A stretch of 64,000 bases of DNA, taken from positions 1 through 64,000 of the forward strand of contig NHZP01000005.1 of NCBI GenBank assembly GCA_003313425.1. Direction: 5' to 3'. This DNA is from Pseudopyrenochaeta lycopersici (Eukaryota > Ascomycota > Dothideomycetes > Pleosporales > Pseudopyrenochaetaceae). The notes beneath the pieces are model-generated. The model had not been told where the DNA came from, did not search any database, and worked only from the letters and a program-made list of their open reading frames with translations. Shown piece by piece: positions 53,290 to 64,000 of the stretch (position 1 is its first letter; every line of letters starts with the position of its first letter). The position numbers and the translations under genes were made by a program.

Positions 53290-55135
53290 ACGTGAGCGGC
53301 AAGCGAAACGCCTAGGTAAGCGAAACGCCTACTCTTGCTAAGACCACACCTCCTTCTACCTTTAACTGCAATGCCTTAACAACTTAATATTAAATTACTC
53401 CCTTATAAGGATAGAATTATCTTAGCTATCTAAGTAATAAAAAAAGACGCGATATTAAGTAATTAACGAGCTATAGTAGTCTATAACGTTCCTAGAAGGA
53501 CTCTCCGCGACTAATGCGCTAGAAAGCTTTTACAACGCGACAGCTAACCTAACTCGTTAAAGCTTAACAGGCATAAGGAAGACGCGATTATCTAATATAT
53601 AAGGAAGCTAGACGCGCAAGGATTTGCCCCTATACTATCTTATCTCCGTGAGATAGCGAATTAGTTACTGGCTGCTCGTAGTAGTGGCCAGGTGGGAGAA
53701 AAATAGGCCAGAAACTTCGTCTCTTGTAAGCCTAAGATTAAATCCTAACTAAGTAGGCTACGCAACTACTAGAGAGTCCTATGCAGCGATCCAGCTGTTA
53801 TTAGCCCCTAGTTTAACCTTATACGTAACATTAAAGCTAAGTACAGCGTCCTAGATGAAGATACCTATAACTTTAACAAGACTAGCTTTACTATAGGCGT
53901 AGGAGGGTCTGTTAAGGTAGTAACTGCGTCTAAGAGACGTACTCGACTACTAGGGATATAACCTAGTAACCGCGAGTAGGTAACGTTAATTGCTAGTATT
54001 AACGCTATAGGCTAGATAATTCTACCCTTTATTATCTTTAAAGCTAAGAACTATAATAAGTCCTAGTTACCTAATCTATCTAAGGGCTGGCGTATAGGCC
54101 TTAGTAAGAACGGCTAGACTAATAATAAACTTAGTCTAGCCTAGCTACAGCACTTTATCTAGTATATAGCAGCCTAGACAGTAGGTAGTTACTAGCTACT
54201 AGTAATTAATAGCTACAAGAGCTATAATTTACTTACCTTCTAAGATCTATATAAGGAGAATAAGATAATTACCCTTTATATACCTTCTTATTTATCCTAT
54301 ATCCTGCAGCCGCTTAATATAGGCTGCTTTACGCTATTAAAGTAGGTATACTAGTAAGAGATTAGGGTCTTAGTAGATAGTTATATTACTTATATTAATA
54401 AAAAAGCATTCTTAGCTTCCTTTAAGGAGGTATTTAAGACCTTATTCTTACTATAGAATATTCTATCTAGCTTCTAAGTAACTAGCCTAGTCCTACACAG
54501 CCTAGAGGTAGTGCTATTAAAGCTTAAGGTGAAGCCTTGCACGCTGACACTACCTCTACTAGGGCCTACCCCCTAGCACCCTAAAACACCTAGCAACGCC
54601 TAAGAGATAGAGGCTTAAATAATACTAATTATAAAGAGGATTCGTAACTATAAGAGTTCCTCTCCTAATTCTATTATTAAGATAGTATTATAAGTTAAAA
54701 AAGGATTAATATTAAAAGTATACTTATATACGTTACTAGAAGCTAGAGTAGCTAGCCTTAAGTAGGTAAATAGAGCTGCTTCTAAGCAGAAAAAGCGTAA
54801 AAAAAAGCAGATCTAGTAAGGAGGGACCCTATTAAAGGAGGAGGAAGAGGACTTAATTACTTAGAGGGACGTTAATGCCTAACTTAAGGTAGAGAGGCGT
54901 GCAGAGAGGGCTTAAACAGGTGCTAGTATAAGGGGTATCTAACGCTGTAAAACTTATAGAGAGGCAGGATATAATAAGCGCACGTGTAAGAAAGATATAG
55001 TGGAAGTAGAGGATTAATTTAAGCTACTATAAGCTGTAGTAGCTTTTTATAGTATTAAGTTATTAACGTGTAAAGTTGTAAAGCTTAGTGGGGTGGGCGT
55101 TTCGCTTACCTAGGCGTTTCGCTTGCCGCTCACGT
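53290..55135 (+). mobile_element. Fot1/pogo transposon with perfect 40 bp TIRs
   Basis: Inverted repeats at 53,290-53,329 and 55,096-55,135 are identical for 40 bp, starting ACGTGAGCGGCAAGCGAAAC. The element is flanked by the TA target dinucleotide on both sides (53,288-53,289 and 55,136-55,137), as expected for Tc1/mariner. Each TIR contains an internal direct repeat AAGCGAAACGCCT. Total length is 1,846 bp. The TIRs are CpA-poor, which may be why they escaped the mutations that ruined the transposase. Confidence 0.95.
53371..55017 (+). pseudogene. Fot1/pogo transposase (549 codons, RIPped)
   Basis: One frame from ATG 53,371 to TAA 55,015-55,017 with many TAG/TAA interruptions. Order: helix-turn-helix region, APILSYLREIAN-LLAAR, and EDTYNFNKTSF (usual NFDETGF). 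Then PSNREQVTLIASINAIG, VINSYKSY (usual LDGHESH) and ILQPLNIGCF (usual LQPLDVGCF). All three catalytic Asp have become Asn. It ends with a Lys-rich tail and C-x-TYREAGYNKRTC. Inactive. Confidence 0.9.
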
Positions 55136-57399
55136 TATACCTTAATAATATCCTTATATACTCTAATAATCTATAAGAATATATTAAGTACGTTAAAATA
55201 GTTCTTACCTATTTAGGAAGATTTAGTTTACTACTTAAACCTAAGAAATATAAGTTTTATAAGGAAGAAGTTAAATTTTTAAGATATATAGTAGGTGTAT
55301 ATAAAGTAAAAATAAGTAAAGAAAAAATAAGAGTAGTAAAAGGATAGCCTAAACCTAAAATAGTTAAAGATATATAGTTATTTATAAAGTTTATTAACTT
55401 TAACTAATAGTTTATAAAAGACTTCTTTAAAAAATCTATCTTACTTACTAAACTTATAAAGAAATAAATAAAATAGGAATAAAGAAATAAATAAAGAAAA
55501 GTATTCTAGACACTTAAAAAAGCCTATATTATACTACTAGTATTAATTATATTTTAAATAGGAGAACCTCTATAGTTTAAAACAGATACCTTAGACCTTA
55601 TACTAGGTGTAATAGTAAAACAGGAGTGTAATAGGAAATAGCACTTAATCGCGTACTACTTAAGGAAATTTATAGACTCTAAGGAACGTTATAACGTGTA
55701 TAATAAAGAGCTTATAGCAGTTGTTAACGCCCTTAACTACTAGTAAATTTACGCAGAAAGCTACTTAGACCTTATAATATTTATAAACTATAAGAACTTA
55801 GTTAACTTTACTACTACTAAGACCTTAAACTATAGATAGGTTAGATAGGCTAAAATATTAAGATAATATAAGTTTAAGATTATATATACGCTAGGAAAAG
55901 ATAATAGCAGAGCTAATACTCTTAGCTGTAGAGTAGATATTATAGGGATAAAAGTAATAATTAGTAATACTATCCTTTAAGTAAACTAGGATAGAAGCTT
56001 AGGACCTAATAAGTTATTAAATAATACTATAATAATTACGTCTAAAGTACCTAAAGAATTATAAGAGGTAATTATCTAATAATACTATAATAACTTAGTA
56101 TATAGTTACCCTAGAATTAAAAGAATAATAGAACTTATATAGTAATACTATAGCTTTAAGAATATAAAGGCTAAGGTTAAATAGTTTATTAAAAAATACG
56201 CAGACTATTATAAGAATAAACATAGTACTTACACACTCTATAGAGAAATATAAGCTATAGAGCTACCTAATAAACTTTAGGCAGATATTTCTATAGACTT
56301 TATAATAAGGTTACTACTATCTAAAGATCCTGCGATAAGAATTAAGTATAACGCTATCTTTAATATAGTCTATAGGGTTATAAAAGCAGTAGAGATAATA
56401 CTATTTTAAAATAACTATAATACAGAATAACTAGCATTTATTATCCTAGATAGACTAATATAATATTATAGTATATCTAAGTCTATTATAAGTAATAGAG
56501 ATAAGCTCTTTATATCTAACTTCTAGTCTATATTAATAGCCGCGATAGAAATAAAAAGAAAGTTATTAATAGCTTATTACCTATAAATAGATAGATAGAT
56601 AGAAAGAATAAACAGAATAATAAAGACCTACTTAAGGATTTATAGTAACTAATAATAAAATAATTAGGTCTTATTACTACTAATAGCATAACTAGCCTAT
56701 AATAATAAATTATTAGAATTAACTAGAAAGATAATATTCTTTACTAACTATAGGAGACACCCTAATCGCTTTATAAAGTTATATCCTAGTAGAAAAGCTA
56801 AAGTAGCTATAAAAATAGCTAAAGAAATAAAGAAAATATATAAATAACTCTAAGAAAACCTTAAGAAAGCGTAACGTAATAGTATTTCCTACTAGAATAA
56901 GAAAAGAAAAATAGCACCTTAGCTAAAGAAGGGGGATAAAGTATACTTACTTATAAAAAATCTACGTAATAAATAACTAAGTAAGGGACTTAATTACGTT
57001 AAGGTTAGACTATTTTTAGTTAAAAAATAAAATAAACTTATAAATTATATACTTAAGCTACTACTAGATATAAAGATCTACTTATACTTTTATATCTCTA
57101 AGCTAGAACTAGCTAACCCTATAATACTATTATAGAAAATATTCTAGTATAAACTAGAAGAAGAAAAAGAGTTTAAAGTTAAGAAAATCTAAAGATACTA
57201 ATAAAATAGAAGAACTAATAACTTAGAATTAAGCTTTAGCTACCTAGTTAAATAGAAAGGGTACCTAAGTATAGAGAGTACGTAGGAACTACTAGAAAAC
57301 CTAAGAAACTACTAAGAAAAAATTAGAGAATACTAAGAAAAAGAGGAAGCTAAAAAGAAGAAATAATAAACCTAAGAAACTTATTATAACTCTAAAGTT

Positions 57400-57894
57400 A
57401 CTTAGCTAGAAAACTCTAATAGTCCTAGTTCCTAGAATAGAGACTAGTCTATAATAGTAGTACCTAAAGAGGCCTTAAGGTTAACTAAGGCTAACTTAGA
57501 GTTTAAGGACTCTAACGCCTTAAGGCGCTTAATATCCTCTATATCTATAAGACTCTTATTAAATAATCTTACCTCTTTCTTCTTTAATAACTTTTATTAC
57601 TTACGTAAATATTTCTGCTTTAAGCGCGCTGTAGTAATATAGTTAAACGCTGCTTATACTAACTACTTATCCTTATTAATAGCCTTTTCTACTACTTCGT
57701 CCTAATAGTCTAAGTCTGCTAACTCCTTATTAATCTTTAAAAAGTCTAAAACTAGGACGTTAATAGGTATATATTCTACCTGCCCTCTAACTCCCTTATA
57801 ATTTCTGTACTTTATAGATAAAGAAGATATCTAATAACCTAGGTTATTCTCTATATATTACTTACAGGATACTATTACGTCCTAACCTTTATTA
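57400..57894. other. AT-rich tail of gypsy element, no gene
   Basis: Sequence after the chromodomain of the gypsy element and before the solo LTR. No recognisable coding segment. Confidence 0.4.
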
Positions 57895-57899
57895 TTTAT

Positions 57900-58265
57900 T
57901 GTGGAGGAAAAAGGGAGAGCTTGGCAACAGTTACCCAGGTGATCTATGAGATGGACCACTGTTTTATCTAGGAGGCTTAGGAGAGCCAGCTATATAAAGG
58001 AGAGCTGAGCACGTCCTATTACAGGGGCCACTATACGGTAGGAGCGTGAGCAGCGTGTACGCGTGCGTGAGCGCGTACGTGCTCGCGCACGTGATCGCGC
58101 ACGTGAGTCTACCTTCAGGTGTCTCCTGCGTGAGCTTGCCCATCAGCTTGCACGTGAGCGCGCCCGTGAATACACACATAAGTACGTGTCTCTCCAGGGT
58201 AAGCTCCTACGTCAGCGCGCACGTGAGCCTACCGTACCCCAGGTCACAGCGCGTTGTTTGCAACA
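57900..58265 (+). repeat. Solo LTR, unmutated, with TTTAT target duplication
   Basis: 366 bp, starts TGTGGAGG and ends TTTGCAACA. Flanked by identical TTTAT (57,895-57,899 and 58,266-58,270). GC-rich and without RIP signs, inside a heavily RIPped gypsy element, so it arrived later. It contains a TATA-like CTATATAAAGG near 57,990 and four CACGTG sites (58,088, 58,100, 58,151, 58,220). Open frames on both strands here are not genes. The parent element is not in the window. Confidence 0.85.
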
Positions 58266-58359
58266 TTTATTTAATCTCTGCGTTTTTAGTAATAATACGT
58301 AGCTTAGAAGGATATTAGATTAACTTATAGAAATATAAGTTATTAGAGGAGGAGGATAG

Positions 58360-58622
58360 TGTTATAACCTAAGAATATACTAAAGGATAGCTGCCTTAAG
58401 AAGCCCTGCAGCCTAGTACGTGCGCTAAGAGATAAGGCTACACCTAAGAAACACGTAACTTGTTATAAGTCTTACAGTCTTAGGAATCTTATACGCTAAT
58501 ACATAGTCTCTATATAAGACCTATTAAGAATAGCATAGTCTTATAAGACTCCTTATATATATAGATTATAGTAATAAACCTTTATAGCTTATTATATTTA
58601 ACTTAATATTATACTCTATAGT
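58360..58622 (+). repeat. Probable 3' LTR of the truncated gypsy element
   Basis: Starts TGTTATAACC directly after a GGAGGA polypurine run. The end near TACTCTATA is tentative (terminal CA may have decayed to TA). No 5' copy is present for comparison. Confidence 0.55.
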
Positions 58623-59478
58623 ATAGTAATAAGTAATACTAATTATTCTTAACCCTTAGTACTCTTTACAGAAGCTGTTAGGGACTGTTAGTAGAGGTCG
58701 AGGTTAAGTAATAGAGGATAGTATTAAGACTAATCCTTAACCTCTACTTTAAGGAGGTAGCTCTTATTTATATACTAGCCTGTCTCTAGTATAGTCCTAA
58801 GCCTTTCTGGGCTCTATCTAGTATAAGTCTAAGGGCCCTCTGCTAAGTCATCCCCCGCTAGGTCTAGTGTGTTCGTAATAATTACCCTCCCCTTTTTTTT
58901 AAGGGTTGTCCCTAACCTGTATAGACGTTACGCGCACGCTGTTTACGCTGCCCCAGTCCTAACGCGTCTCCAGTCGTTCGCTAGGTAACGTAATATATTT
59001 CCTATAGGCGGCTTTTATAGCTTTACCTGTAAATCTTTTTACGTAAGGTAGCTGCCTTTATAACTGTTATACAGTCGCCGTTTCCCAGCTACTTTAGCGT
59101 GTTCCTTTCTTATAACTGCTGTTAGCTAGGGCCTTACGTATTTAGCTTATAAAGTTTGCGTGTATAATACTGTTACGTAGGTAGGTTATTATAGCCTGTC
59201 CCTACTAGCTGCTTATTACCTCTTTACGTAGTTTACCCTTTACAGGTAAGTTGCTAGCGAGCTGCTGCCTACGACTGCCCTAGTAAGAGGCTAGGTTTTA
59301 GAGGGTCTGTAGGCGCAGAGGTATATAAGTATACTACTCCTCTTCTCTCTACTACTTATATCTACTTCCTTCTTCTAGGCAATTACACTGCTCTTTAACT
59401 TGCTTAATAAGTTCCTAAATGCTAACTAGCGTAAGTAACGCGCCTCTTCCTAGTTACATCTACAGTTTGCCTAGTAAC
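58623..59478. other. AT-rich DNA; possible LTR-like segment of an opposite-strand element
   Basis: A plus-strand C/T run followed by T8 (~58,886-58,900) reads on the minus strand as a polypurine tract, followed by TATTACGAACAC. That could be a decayed TGTTAC LTR start. TATA-like GAGGTATATAAG (~59,320) precedes the plus-strand frame at 59,479. Neither assignment is firm. Confidence 0.35.
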
Positions 59479-60614
59479 ATGCAGCTGCAGCTGTTACTTA
59501 CTTAGTTTTAGTGCGAGGCCTATATCTCTACTCTCTCTACAGTATCCTGCAGGGACCCTAACAGCACAGTTTAGGGCATGTTTTGCACATTTCGCTTAGG
59601 CGAAGGCTATTATATCCGTAAGAATAACTTTAGTATATACAGCTATTATTCCTCTTAGAAGAAGGGGGGTTATATTAAGGTAAGTAACTTACCCTTGCTT
59701 CTAGGTTTGGCTGACAGGTCTCCTAGATCAAACCTTTGTTTCAGCGTGCTGTTAATTTACTTAACTAGCTAATTACAGTTGCAAATTACAAAACTAATAC
59801 AGCCTTATCCTGTCTTTAACCTAGGGATTCGCCGTCTAAGATCTTTATTATTAATAATCGTGTTGCGCTTACCTAGACGCGTGCTTATAATTATACTGTA
59901 GAGTTACGTTAGGCCTTCTCTGCTATATTACAGGCCTATAATCGCCTTATTTATTCCTATCCTAGAGGGGAGATTAAGTTTAAGAAGGCCCGCTAGGTGT
60001 CTTAAGAGTTAAACATTAAGCAATATAAAGTAACTTTCTTACTACTTCCTTTAGTAATACATAGCTAATATATATAGTTAGGAATTAGTACGTCTAGTTT
60101 AAAGCGCCCAGAAAATATAGTTATAGATAAAGGTATTAAGCGTAACTTTTAGTCTACTAGGTATTACAGTAACTGTAAGCGTCGCTAGTACTATTACAGA
60201 ACTAACATTCCTACTAAGTCTAACGTTAGTTTACTCTTTACCCCTTCGCCCGTTAAGAAGTCTATTTATTTAGGTTTACCTCCTACCTTTAGTAGTTCTA
60301 TTAGTAGCTAGGCTTTAGCGCTTAGGATTACAGCTACGTTAGGTCCTAAGCGGGATTGTAATACCTCTATATTACCTTCCTTTCAGCCTTCTATTTCTCC
60401 TAGCGCTTAGTCTACCCGCCCTTAAGCTGCCCTTTATTCTACAGAGTCGCCCTTAAGTCCTGTTCCTATAAATACGTTTAATAAGGTCTTTTGTAGTAGT
60501 CCCTTGCCCTTTACTAGTCCTCCTACTAGTAGTCATGCGTTATATTATTCTAATCGCCTGCGTTAGGCAGATACTAGTTAGCGTAGAGGTAGTAACGTAG
60601 AGATAGAGGACTAA
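59479..60614 (+). pseudogene. Unrecognised RIP-degraded ORF, Ser/Pro-rich
   Basis: From ATG 59,479 (MQLQLLLTQFQCEAYISTLS) a frame runs to ~59,800. A second frame can then be followed to TAA at ~60,612-60,614 through TAG/TAA codons. It includes FIINNRVALTWTRAYNYTVE-like sequence, KRPENIVIDKGIKRNF, a Cys-containing YYSNCKRR, and a Ser/Pro-rich C-terminal half. The switch could be an intron or an indel. I do not recognise the family. An upstream gag-like ORF of a retroelement is possible, but no domain proves it. Confidence 0.4.
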
Positions 60615-60779
60615 ACAGGTCTAGGGCGTATTTCTAGTAGGCCTTATACAGAGTATATTAGTTTAGTTTATAGGTATATAGTAATATTATAAATATCTTC
60701 CTATTCTCTTCTAAGCTTCTTCTAAGGCTAGCCCCGTCGTCGTTCTAGTCATCTTCTAAGGGGTGCTTAGAGGTTATAC

Positions 60780-63700
60780 TCTAGGGATGCTAAGTAGTCT
60801 TATAAGAGTTTATTATAGTAGTTAAGATTCTCCTCTAGCTCCTAGGTCGCATCTTTAATACTCTAACTTAGCTACTTTACCTTAAGCTTGCGCCCCCTTA
60901 TAAGAGTTTCCCTATAATCTAGAATTCCTTCTACTTTATATTAATCTCCTACAGGGGCGTCTACTAGGTCCTAGACAGAGCCTAGTTAGAACCCTCTCTA
61001 TATTAGGAGTTCTACCTAGGGCTCTAATAGGGATACGTAGAAGATAGGGTAAATTCGCGCTATTAATAGTAGGAGAGTAAGCCTGTATACTAGCTTACTA
61101 ATACGCTCTTTAATATAGAACAGCCTTAGGTGTCTTACCGCGAACTTCTTTAAGAGTCTTAAGGTTACTATATTCTTTACCTATAACAGCACTAGGTCTC
61201 TAATAAAGAAGTATTAGTTAGACTATTTCGTATTATACTACTTTATATTACTTTACTACGCCTTTTCTAGGCGTGCCCTTACCTCCTCCTATTATTAGTG
61301 CTATTTATTTAGTCTATTACTAACTTACTACCTGAGTTCTAGTGCTCCTACAGGACCCTCCTAGGTTAGAGGCGGTTTACAGAGCTAGTAGCTGTTAGGG
61401 ATTCTATTAAATCCCTTTAGGTCTGTCCTAAACGCCGCCTTAATAGGGCTTACGCTATATACTAAGTAGTTTTTTAAGTTATAGGCGTACTCTGCGTAGG
61501 GTAGTAGCTCTACCTAGTTATCTTACTAGTAGTTTATATAGATGCAGAGGTAGGTCTCTAGTTCCTAGTTCTAGCGTTCAGTTTACCTATCTGTTTAGAG
61601 GTAGAAAGCAGTACTAAGCCTGTATTTAATTTTAAGGTAGTAACAAATATCTAACTAGAACTAGCTTATAAATACTAACCCTTAATCTAATAGAAAGGTG
61701 TCTAGTAGCCCTTACTTAAGAAAGCATTATTTTAGTAGTAACTCTGCTACCCGCTAGGACGTAATTATCTTTATTACAGGCAGGTACTAGACATATTTTA
61801 TAAAGCGATCTACTAGTACTAGTATAGTATTATACTTATTCCCCTTATTATCTGCTAACTTTAGTAGGTCTATAACAAAGTCTAGAGAGTAGTGCCTCTA
61901 TACTATCTTAGGAAGGGGTAGTAGTAATAACAGGCCCTAGGGCTTATATCTTTAGATCTTATTTAGCTAGCACTACAGGTACTAGCTAATATACTTCTAA
62001 GTATCTTTCCTAAGGTAGGGCTAAAAGTATTTTCTTTAGAGGACCTTAGTAGTTTTATCTACCCTATAATGCCCTCCTATAAGGTTATTATAGTTCCTCT
62101 AAAGTATATTTACGCAGAGTAAGGCGTCCTTAGGGATCTACACTTTCCCGCTCCTACGCAGGAGGCTCTTAGGGTTAACTTCCTAAGTACTAGCCTTCTT
62201 CCTCGCTTCGCCTGCGTTCTAACCCGCCAGCGCTGTAAAGCTAAGATAGGCCTAATCCTATGCTTATACTAGCTAGACGTGTTTAAGGAGGCGTCTTAGA
62301 ACTTCTAGGGCGTAGGTAGACTCTTTCTACGTAGCTACTACTATAAGGTAGTTAGGTGCTATTACTTAGAACCCTAAGCTGCGTAAAGGCCCTTTAGTAG
62401 CTAGTAAGTACAATAGCCTAGCTTATAGGTTTCCCTCTATACTAGCTTTATCGCCTGTAGTTTAGCTACAGGCAGGGACAGGCGATATATCGCTAATAAC
62501 TAACTACTTATTAGGGAATTCCTAGGTAGGTAGATTCTCTTTTAGGGGTTAACGCAGACCTAGCTAGGTTCTATCCTTAGGGAGGTGTAGTTCCTATACT
62601 ACCTACAGGGCGGTTAGAGCTATAGACTCTTAAGGTGTCTACTATTAAAGCTTTTATTAGAGCGTAGAGAGTATCGCACCCTTTAACGCTTAAAGTTCTC
62701 CTGCTAGGAGTCCTTACGCAAAGTTAGGCCTTTAAGAGGGCCCGTTAGCAGGGTTCTTAGGTCCTAGTTTATACTCCACTTTAAAGTTAAATTCTGCTAG
62801 CTCCTTAGCCTATTAGGCCTACTTAGGAGAGAGCTCCTTTATTATTATAAAGTATTAGAGGTTATTATAGTTAGAGAGTACCTAGATCGTTATTAGGGTG
62901 TGTTAAAAGTAGTACCTCTACGTCCTAAATACTTCTATAATAGCGCAGAGCTCCTTATTATAAGTATACTAATTTAGAGATAGTCTAGAGAACTTCTTAC
63001 TCTAGAACGCGACAGGCTTCTAGTAACGCTCTATTACCTACCTAGTTAAGGCTAGTTATAAGAGGATAGTAGCTATTATAAAGTCTAAAGCGTTAGTAAG
63101 AACTATTACTAGTTCTACTAGGTTAAAGTGCTAAAGCACAGGGGCTTCTAAGAACTTCTAACGCAGCGTAAGGAACGCGTTCCTTACGTAGTCAGGCTAC
63201 GCCTACGGCCAGTACTATCTTATAGGTCCCTTACAACTCTTTACAGCCTTATTTATAGCTTTACCTGTAAGGAGCATACTTAGGTCCATTACTAGGTTCT
63301 AGGTAGTTATTATATAGTCTACTAACAGACGTACTATAGCAGAGTAGTTAAAGATAAATCTTTAATAGAAGTTAGCGAACCTAAGAAACACTTAGATGTC
63401 CTTATAGCCCTAGGGTTTTAGCTACTCTCTAATAGTCTATACCCTTACAGAGTCTATTACTACGCCTCCTAGAGTTACTATAAACCCTAAGAATTCTATA
63501 GATCTAGTAAAGAAGGCACACTTACTTACCTTATAGTACAGGCCCTATTCTATAAGTTAGTCTAAGACCTCCTCTACGTAGCTGTTATAATCTTTCTTAT
63601 TCTCTAAGTAGATTAGTATATTATCTAGATATACTACGTAAGTGCGGTCTATAAGCCCCCTAAGGGCTCTATAGATATAGGACTAGAAGGTCGCTAGCGC

Positions 63701-64000
63701 GTTAGACAATCTAAAGAGTAGAATAAGGTACTTAAAGTAGCTATACCGCGTCTTAAACGCTGTTTTCTACTTATTACCCTCCTTAATCTAAAGTCTATAA
63801 TAGGCGTCTTAGATATCTAACTTTATAAAGATTTACGCCTTTAAGAGGCGGTCTAGCATCTCGCTTACAAGAGAGATTAGGTACTAGTTTTTTACAGTTA
63901 CTTTATTTAGGCCTTAGTAGTCTACGCATAGCTAGAGTATTCTATCTAATTTTAGTACAAAAAGGATTAGAGCCCCTGCTAGCGACGTGCTAGGCCAGAT
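60780..64000 (-). mobile_element. Ty3/gypsy element, minus strand, RIPped, cut by window end
   Basis: Read on the minus strand from 64,000: RT motifs CVDY-GLNKVTVKN, KLDI-DAYYRL-IKEGN, TAFKTRYSYF and VVYLDNILIY (YLDD decayed to YLDN, ~63,610). The integrase zinc region is NLIGGHYRVDKTTKVL ... YLQCQLNKIQRYKP (~62,060-61,960), then LLPLPKIV. A chromodomain-like VEGILDYRETLIRGRKLK ends near 60,880. Stops are TAG/TAA. Protease, gag and the 5' LTR would lie beyond the window. The 3' LTR is not identified with confidence. Confidence 0.8.

Larger units (their letters stand above)
52991..58622 (+). mobile_element. 5'-truncated RIPped Ty3/gypsy element with nested insertions
   Basis: Starts in mid reverse transcriptase: LDLRGVYNLIYIKEGKE (~53,100) and LFSLTNALAIY. 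The pogo element at 53,290-55,135 interrupts it exactly before the YLDD-type box (YLNNILIYSN, ~55,137). It continues through RNase H (RKFIDSKERYNVYNKELIA), integrase (QADISIDFIIRLLLSKDP, NRIIKTYLRIY) and a C-terminal SYLVKQKGYLSIESTQELLE chromodomain (~57,240). A solo LTR sits at 57,900-58,265. A polypurine tract (GAGGAGGAGGATAG, ~58,346-58,359) precedes a TGTTATAACC-starting LTR. All frames are riddled with TAG/TAA. Confidence 0.85.

Noticed and set aside
57964..58318. Open frames on both strands across the GC-rich segment
   Set aside because: They lie within the solo LTR and show no protein features.
59680..59704. GTAAGT...CTAG segment as an intron
   Set aside because: Only 25 nt, too short for a fungal spliceosomal intron, and the frame reads through it without a stop.

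Overview
The window starts at a chromosome end of a filamentous ascomycete (Pezizomycotina-type fungus). It opens with an array of CCCTAA telomere repeats. It then carries telomere-linked RecQ-type helicase genes, Ty3/gypsy and Ty1/copia LTR retrotransposons, and Fot1/pogo transposons. Most coding remnants show C-to-T/G-to-A damage in the style of repeat-induced point mutation (RIP): in-frame TAG/TAA codons sit where CAG, CAA or TGG is expected. I saw no rRNA, tRNA or CRISPR array. The species cannot be named from the sequence alone.

Layout. 1-3,874: telomere plus a non-mutated subtelomere made of two modules, each a ~300 bp hairpin-bearing repeat next to a small intron-containing gene on the minus strand. 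3,875-8,098: a 5'-truncated, non-RIPped chromodomain gypsy element with an internal integrase deletion. From about 8,105 the DNA becomes AT-rich and mutated almost to the end. 8,105-11,190: G-depleted tract containing a 3' fragment of a helicase gene. 11,194-15,218: two degraded genes with predicted signal peptides. One encodes a tandem 55-residue repeat with Lys-Arg sites, resembling Kex2-processed repeat proteins. 15,600-20,110: a degraded large helicase-family-like gene without visible helicase motifs. 20,410-21,760: pogo remnant. 21,893-26,715: telomere-linked helicase pseudogene. 27,440-35,437: full-length RIPped gypsy element with two 302 bp LTRs. 36,257-41,675: copia element with 123 bp LTRs and a TATTA target duplication.

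42,540-49,133: a second helicase pseudogene, head-to-head with an unrecognised 573-residue companion gene. 49,535-52,330: a partial duplicate of the same kind of pair. 52,990-58,620: 5'-truncated RIPped gypsy, interrupted by a pogo element with perfect 40 bp TIRs (53,290-55,135) and by a young, unmutated solo LTR (57,900-58,265). 58,623-64,000: another degraded plus-strand ORF and a minus-strand gypsy that runs off the window.

How it fits together. This is a chromosome-end graveyard in which helicase genes and transposons have been duplicated, nested and mutated. Only the outermost ~8 kb and a few small islands escaped mutation. The most interesting signals are the three-copy hairpin whose stem co-varies, the Kex2-type repeat precursor, and the helicase/companion-gene pairing seen at two loci.
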